Position numbers and translations under genes: made by a program. Shown one piece after another: positions 19,801 to 24,345 of a DNA stretch of 24,345 bases (position 1 is the first letter of the stretch; every line of letters starts with the position of its first letter). Source of the DNA: a virus; the IMG/VR virus record IMGVR_UViG_3300017990_000056, positions 1 to 24,345 of that record, one strand, 5' to 3'. The notes beneath the pieces are model-generated. The model was not told the origin of the DNA, made no database searches, and worked only from the letters and a program-made list of their open reading frames with translations.

Positions 19801-22037
19801 TGGCGTATATCAAGTCATGGCCGATTTGGTCTGAGCGAACCGGGCAGTCCGCTCTTGCTGGAGCGACCGATCCGTACGACGACGCTTTGCGAATCTTGAA
19901 CTACGGCCCGGTCGCTGGAAATGACTCCTCGATCCAGAACTTCCCGCTTTCGTCGGGCACTGGCGGGCAGGTCTATCCGGTAGCGATCAACCCTCTCCGA
20001 ACAAGGGCGGCCGGTATGGATTTCTCGCCGTTCGGCTTTCTTCCGAGAAGGCTGAACAATGCCATCAATTCATCGGCAGACGGTCTTGGTGGTACGACCA
20101 TCGATCCGTATCACGTGCCATACGCTACAGCATTGGCCGACCAAGCACTCGACATCAACTGCTTCAACCACGGGTATCGTTCTTGGGTTCGAATCGGTTG
20201 GAACCTTCTGGTTTCGTATTTCCATTTTGATTCAGGAGGTATCGATCAGGCTGCGTGGCTAGCTTTGCCCGGGCAGAACGCTTCTCAGAGAGACACCTGG
20301 TTCGCTTGCAAGGACGGCGTCGTTCGGAATTATCCAGTGCAGTTCGACACGGACTTCATGGATGACATCGAGTCTGAGGCCGGTGGTATTGGTACTTGGT
20401 GGTCAAGAACGAGCGGCCCTGGCAGCTATGATTTCGCATTTGCGAGATTCTCAGGATCAATCCCAAGCGAGGACGAAGTAGCGATTGCACGGCCTCTTCA
20501 GGGGAAGGTCTTCGATAGCTTTTCGCGTGGTCAATTTGAACAAGGCTGGGCGATCGACAGTCAAGGCCGAGTTCTTGCGGCGACCAATAGCAACACAATC
20601 ATCAATGCCGCAACTCGAGACATCAATTCACATAACTGGGGATGGTATCTAGATCCCGTCGCTATTTGGGATGGAGATTCTGGTACACCCCTGTTCATGC
20701 ACACGCATGAGGGTACCGTATGGGTTTGCAACCTTAGCAGTGTTTCCGCTTCAAATTTCAACGGGCTCGATGACGATCGAATTGAGATTATCAACACGGT
20801 CATCAACCTCCCTGCGCACGTAGCCAATCACACCGATGGAGACGGGAACGTCCGAACGATCACGCCGTATTGCGGCGAGGTGCCATCGACGCCGACCAAG
20901 AGTTCGGCATCCGGGACGATCCAGCTGAAGCGAAGCGGCACGCCGTCGAGCACGCCAAGCTCTCTTGCCGAGGGCGAGCTTGCGATCAACTACGCAGACG
21001 GAAAGCTTTTCTACGCTGATGGATCTGGTTCCGTTCAGGAGTTTGTCGCTGGAGTCGAAAGCGTCAATACCGAGACCGGTGCGGTGACGCTGACTGGCGA
21101 AGACATCGACACGACGCCGACGAGCGGTAGCACGATCACCAGCACGCTCACATCTCTTACGGCGAGCACTATCGCAAACACTCAGAGCATCGCCAATCTC
21201 GATTACACCGACATCGAGGACGCCGTCGGCAGCGGATCGGCGGATCACTCGGGCGGCACTGTCGCGGCCGGATCGATCACAGACGTGATCGCACTGACCA
21301 ACACCGAATACACCAACCTCACCGGCGGCGCAGATCCGAACACGCTCTACGTCATCACCGACGCCGCGACGAGCATCGCAGATCCTGACGACGTTACGAT
21401 CACCTCTGCTGCGACGAATGACTTCCTTGTCTTTGATGCGAGCGGAGACTGGGTCGACAAGACGCCTGCACAGGTTCGGGCGATTCTCGATCTAGAAGTG
21501 GGAACCGATGTCCAAGCCTACGACGCGGAGCTTGCCGCGATCGCCGGGTTGACTTCGGCCGCTGGCAAGGCAATCGAGTTCACCGGATCTGGAACGGCGG
21601 CGACCTTCGACATCACAACCGCCGGCAAGGCGCTACTCGATGATGCCGATGCAGCTGCTCAGCGAACGACGCTTGGCCTCGGGACGCTGGCGACCGCTTC
21701 GACCATCACCGACTCCTACGTCGGTCACATCGAAGCACCGGAAGACACGACCTACTACATCGATCCAAAGGTTGCGGAAGCTCGGGAGATCACCGGCGTC
21801 TACTTCGCCTGGACAGCCGGAGCGTCGCCAGACGGCGACATCGATGTTCAGATCGGCGGGACGTCGGTGCTCAGTTCGCTCGGTCGTATGAACTCTGGAT
21901 CAAGCTTTACCGGTACGCTCAAGACCGACGGCACCGAAGACGTTGCGGCTGATGCCGTCATCACCGTCGTGCTCGGTGCGACGAACGGCGTCGCCGACGT
22001 GACTGACCTTCGGTTCTCAGTGGAGTACGCACAATGA
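19800..22037 (+). CDS. Tail fibre with trypsin-like serine protease domain
   Basis: A 745-residue protein, ATG 19800 overlapping the previous TAA. Residues about 110-345 resemble a chymotrypsin-fold protease: strand NLLVSYFHF with His142, SYDFAFARFSGSIPSEDEVA with Asp211 in the 'D-x-A-x-x-R-x' loop, and WDGDSGTPLFM with Ser294 in GDSG. Residues 371-412 (GTIQLKRSGTPSST, LAEGELAINYADGKLFY) form an Mtd-like intertwined segment. From 415 to 660 are fibre repeats, including GTDVQAYDAELAAIAGLTSA and LLDDADAAAQRTTLGLG. The last 85 residues are a beta head. Catalytic assignment of His142 is the weakest point. Confidence 0.65.
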   Translation: MAYIKSWPIWSERTGQSALAGATDPYDDALRILNYGPVAGNDSSIQNFPLSSGTGGQVYPVAINPLRTRAAGMDFSPFGFLPRRLNNAINSSADGLGGTTIDPYHVPYATALADQALDINCFNHGYRSWVRIGWNLLVSYFHFDSGGIDQAAWLALPGQNASQRDTWFACKDGVVRNYPVQFDTDFMDDIESEAGGIGTWWSRTSGPGSYDFAFARFSGSIPSEDEVAIARPLQGKVFDSFSRGQFEQGWAIDSQGRVLAATNSNTIINAATRDINSHNWGWYLDPVAIWDGDSGTPLFMHTHEGTVWVCNLSSVSASNFNGLDDDRIEIINTVINLPAHVANHTDGDGNVRTITPYCGEVPSTPTKSSASGTIQLKRSGTPSSTPSSLAEGELAINYADGKLFYADGSGSVQEFVAGVESVNTETGAVTLTGEDIDTTPTSGSTITSTLTSLTASTIANTQSIANLDYTDIEDAVGSGSADHSGGTVAAGSITDVIALTNTEYTNLTGGADPNTLYVITDAATSIADPDDVTITSAATNDFLVFDASGDWVDKTPAQVRAILDLEVGTDVQAYDAELAAIAGLTSAAGKAIEFTGSGTAATFDITTAGKALLDDADAAAQRTTLGLGTLATASTITDSYVGHIEAPEDTTYYIDPKVAEAREITGVYFAWTAGASPDGDIDVQIGGTSVLSSLGRMNSGSSFTGTLKTDGTEDVAADAVITVVLGATNGVADVTDLRFSVEYAQ

Positions 22038-22447
22038 GTCCGCGATGGTTGTATTGGCCGGATGTTGTATCGTTGGCTGATTTCACCGCTTCTGGAACAA
22101 CGGATGTGGCAGATGGAACAGGTGGATCAAGAGACAACGATCCAACGACGAATCCATCGGAAGCAGACCTTTCATTTATCACGTTCCGAGGGACCGACAA
22201 CGCAAGCCCTCGGATGTTCTTTGTTTTTAGTGTGCCGGCTTCTCGCGATACATTTGTATCGAACTATCCTGACGGATCATCGCTTGCTTTGGTTTTGGGT
22301 GGATCGACCTATACAGCATCCTCCATAAGCTGGAACAGCTTTGATAGCGGAGGAAGTGGATATTGTCTCCTTTCTTCAGCTCAGTTTGATTCTTGGCCTG
22401 CAAATGTGCCGTCTGGAACCTCGTATACATTCGAGATCTTCGTATGA
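22034..22447 (+). CDS. Small virion/adhesin protein, unrecognised
   Basis: A 137-residue protein, ATG 22034 as ATGA overlap. It is beta-rich with Gly/Ser/Thr/Asn turns, for example 'L-x-F-I-T-F-R-G-T-D-N' and GGSTYTASSISWNSFDSGGS. No enzyme motif or membrane segment. Codons become noticeably AT-richer here than in the upstream fibre gene, consistent with exchange at the adhesin locus. Family not recognised. Coupled to the following tailspike. Confidence 0.65.
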   Translation: MSPRWLYWPDVVSLADFTASGTTDVADGTGGSRDNDPTTNPSEADLSFITFRGTDNASPRMFFVFSVPASRDTFVSNYPDGSSLALVLGGSTYTASSISWNSFDSGGSGYCLLSSAQFDSWPANVPSGTSYTFEIFV

Positions 22448-23982
22448 AAGTTATGATCGGCTCAAGCGTTGCCTCTGTAAAATATGGTGCATCTGACACA
22501 ACAATTCAAAAGGGCGAACCGTCAGAAAGTATTGGCGCGAACTCTTTGAGAATTGCGATCGTCGACGGGCAGGTCGTGGAAGATTCTTCGATTGTCGTCG
22601 ATGTTGTTGCGTTCACATACGACCCGTCGGCAAGTATGATCACGCCAATCGTCAACGGTGTGACAACATCGCAAACAACCTTGCAGTGGCCGTCCGTCGG
22701 TGGGAATTCAGTTTCGGTATTCCGCGCAACTGTTCCACTTTCTATCGGAACAAACGAAATCACGGCTGTTTCGGGTGAGTCTGTCGACTCAATTGTTGTA
22801 TATCGAAAGAATTCCCTTAGCACAATCGGCGTTTCAAATGCAAATGATGCGAAGCAAGCGATACAAGACGCCTTTGACGGAACAAGCAATCACGATATTA
22901 TTGAGATCAACTATACGGAGCCAGATTTTGGTTTCAATGTTCTCGACAATATCGGATCAGGACTATCCGCATCTCGTGAGGGCTTCTTGACGGTCAAGCC
23001 AGGAACTGGATCAATCGGTTTCAACACCGACGGTGCTGTTGGCACAAATGATAGATTTATTCCAAAGCTTCCAAGCGGATGCGATTTGCATATCTATGAT
23101 GCCCAGATAGGATCAACTTCGTCAAATACGGCTGTTGGATATTACGATCTGACCAATCATGCAGGACGGCTGTGGTTTGATAATTGCTCAATTTCAGGAA
23201 AATACAACGTCACAGATTATACCGAATCCGATCAGTTCGATCCTCAATACTCGACGCAATGGCCGAGATCAATCACTGGCGACAATCCAGTGTCCTTTAC
23301 TGAATGCGAATGGTATGGCGTGCCTTTCAAGCAGTGTGGAGTGCAACTAGAGCTAGTGCGCGATTGTGTTTTTCGTCAGATTCGCGGTGATGTGAACGAC
23401 CTTGGCAAGCTTGTTGTCAACATATACTGCGAAGATCTAAAGGGAATTACATATCCTGGCGGCGCAGATGTTACGCATCAGGATTTGTTTCAGATATGGG
23501 GACAGTCAACAGGATGGCAGCCAAACGGTTCGATCTTTTACGGATGCAAGGTTGGTCAAAATCTGATTGCTGAGTTTGATGGGCAACCGATCTTTTTCAG
23601 CCGAACATATAATCCATCATATTCTGGAATTGTCGTAGATTCGGTTTTTGTCGATCAACCAGCAGACACACCTAGGCAAACTCAATTTGCTGGTGTTTGT
23701 AGGAATAGCCGGATTTCAAATGTCTCGCATCCGACAAAGCCAGTGACTTTTCGGATGTATGCGACTGGAACAGATACAGCGTTCGAACCTGATTCAACCG
23801 TTTTTTTCGACAACATTGATTCTCAATACGTTGCCAAAGTTCTTTCTACTGGCAATGTCGCCATAAAAATTACCGATGTATCTGATCCAAACGATATCTC
23901 TCCAGAGCTAAATGCAGATACAGATTTGCAGGGTGCTACTGGAGAAACTCCCTCGTTTAGCTCTTGGAAGATCAACGAGTGA
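22444..23982 (+). CDS. Beta-helix tailspike-like protein
   Basis: A 512-residue protein, start ATG 22444 (ATGA overlap); in-frame codons from 22393 lie in the previous gene. Residues 1-130 hold an Ig-like beta domain (IVVDVVAFTYDPSASMITPI). From about 135, AKQAIQDAFDGTSNHDIIEI opens a stretch of short repeated strands with Asn/Gly turns, such as LWFDNCSISGKYNV, VSFTECEWYGVPFKQCGVQL and THQDLFQIWGQ, the pattern of right-handed parallel beta-helices used by phage tailspikes to bind or cut surface polysaccharide. Catalytic residues cannot be assigned. Codon use is clearly AT-richer than in the core genome, a sign of transfer. Confidence 0.65.
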   Translation: MKVMIGSSVASVKYGASDTTIQKGEPSESIGANSLRIAIVDGQVVEDSSIVVDVVAFTYDPSASMITPIVNGVTTSQTTLQWPSVGGNSVSVFRATVPLSIGTNEITAVSGESVDSIVVYRKNSLSTIGVSNANDAKQAIQDAFDGTSNHDIIEINYTEPDFGFNVLDNIGSGLSASREGFLTVKPGTGSIGFNTDGAVGTNDRFIPKLPSGCDLHIYDAQIGSTSSNTAVGYYDLTNHAGRLWFDNCSISGKYNVTDYTESDQFDPQYSTQWPRSITGDNPVSFTECEWYGVPFKQCGVQLELVRDCVFRQIRGDVNDLGKLVVNIYCEDLKGITYPGGADVTHQDLFQIWGQSTGWQPNGSIFYGCKVGQNLIAEFDGQPIFFSRTYNPSYSGIVVDSVFVDQPADTPRQTQFAGVCRNSRISNVSHPTKPVTFRMYATGTDTAFEPDSTVFFDNIDSQYVAKVLSTGNVAIKITDVSDPNDISPELNADTDLQGATGETPSFSSWKINE

Positions 23983-24038
23983 ACACCGAATCAATCCCAA
24001 TCTCCGACCTCACGCCTGATCCGGCGAACGCTCGTTAA
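23979..24038 (+). pseudogene. Truncated ParB-like gene at a sequence junction
   Basis: GTG 23979 overlaps the tailspike stop as GTGA, the same coupling style used elsewhere in this phage. The frame reads 19 residues, NTESIPISDLTPDPANAR after the start, then TAA 24036-24038. 'I-x-D-L-x-P-D-P-x-N-A-R' is the opening motif of ParB-like N-terminal domains of phage ParB and ParB-methyltransferase proteins, normally followed by basic residues and a long helix. It is cut exactly inside the motif where AT-rich sequence begins. This is either a broken gene or the end of authentic sequence in a chimeric contig. Confidence 0.62.
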
Positions 24039-24113
24039 ACAACTAACCTTAACCCTCCCTTGGCTACCGCTAGGGGAGTGTTTTATTTTAACTTATAACT
24101 AAGGAGATTCCTT
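24039..24113 (+). other. AT-rich intergenic start of compositionally foreign DNA
   Basis: From about 24036 the GC-rich composition gives way to AT-rich sequence (for example TTTTATTTTAACTTATAACT). It holds a terminator and an AAGGAG at 24101-24106 before ATG 24114. I see no coding sequence in it. Confidence 0.65.
24051..24089 (+). terminator. Rho-independent terminator in the AT-rich segment
   Basis: CTCCCT pairs with GGGGAG (one G-U) around the loop TGGCTACCGCTA, extended by three more pairs beyond one mismatch, and is followed by TTTTATTTTA. The terminator lies between the truncated ParB-like frame and the next gene. It probably belongs to whatever gene originally ended at this point in the AT-rich source. 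Confidence 0.7.
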
Positions 24114-24345
24114 ATGGATACATTTTTCTTTTTAGTGGATGGTACTAGTGGTGATCTACTTACTGTAGATGCTAGTGGTACTTATCTAGCTTATGAAGCT
24201 GATAGTGATGAAAGTGGTGGAGGAACAGTAACGTATACTATTACTCCTAACTTTGATACCTCAGCTTTTGATTTACCTTCAGATATTGAAGTATGGTATA
24301 GTAAAAGAGGGGAAGGTTTTCCCTTTAGTCGTACTGGTGGTTTTA
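24114..24345 (+). CDS. AT-rich gene of unknown function, 5' part
   Basis: ATG 24114 has AAGGAG at 24101-24106 and opens a frame that runs 77 codons to the window edge without a stop. It reads MDTFFFLVDGTSGDLLTVDA, then a Gly-rich turn and VTYTITPNFDTSAFDLPSDI, suggesting beta strands. Nearly every codon ends in A or T (GAT, GGT, ACT, AGT), in sharp contrast to the rest of the window. Possibly a virion or accessory protein of another phage. No family recognised. Confidence 0.6.
   Translation, partial: MDTFFFLVDGTSGDLLTVDASGTYLAYEADSDESGGGTVTYTITPNFDTSAFDLPSDIEVWYSKRGEGFPFSRTGGF

Overview
The window is about 24 kb of a tailed, siphovirus-type bacteriophage genome. Evidence: an ordered head-to-tail completion module, tail tube genes, a lambda-type G/GT frameshift pair before a tape measure gene, a RecT/SSB/replisome-organizer block and a tail fibre cluster. 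Most of it is GC-rich, uses clear Shine-Dalgarno sites and packs genes with ATGA, GTGA or TGATG overlaps, so the host is a bacterium. I cannot name the host. There is no integrase, rRNA, tRNA or CRISPR array.

Layout. (1) 1-4193, plus strand: end of a head-tail connector, head closure protein, HK97 gp10-like neck protein, tail terminator, two paralogous tail tube-like proteins, a small protein, gpG/gpGT chaperones made by -1 frameshifting, and a short tape measure protein. (2) 4186-9123: seven distal virion genes, mostly unrecognised, including two Cys-rich proteins and one with a CBM-like module. (3) 9124-9419: convergent non-coding region with a terminator for the minus strand. (4) 9420-10301, minus strand: four very small overlapping genes. 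(5) 10302-10517: divergent control region. (6) 10518-16482, plus strand: a small protein, RecT-like annealing protein, excisionase-like HTH, SSB-like protein with a DDDIPF tip, winged-helix protein, terminator, replisome organizer containing 12-bp iterons, ParB-like protein, HTH protein, Hjc-like nuclease and a sigma-factor-like protein. (7) 16479-17278: small membrane protein and putative lipoprotein, possibly lysis-related. (8) 17330-18788: metallophosphoesterase, small unknown, probable small terminase subunit. (9) 18785-23982: adhesion cluster with a baseplate/fibre-base protein, two tail fibres (one carrying a trypsin-like protease domain), a small protein and a beta-helix tailspike.

The right end is abnormal. 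A ParB-like gene starts at 23979 in the phage's usual GTGA style but stops after 19 codons, inside its conserved motif. From about 24036 the DNA becomes AT-rich, with a terminator and the start of a compositionally foreign gene. This is either an assembly chimera or a recombination joint.

The genes fit one programme: recombination and replication, a sigma-like late regulator, possible lysis genes, packaging and adhesins, with head/tail assembly coded at the left. Portal, capsid and large terminase are presumably just left of the window or beyond the right-hand break. I recognise no endolysin.
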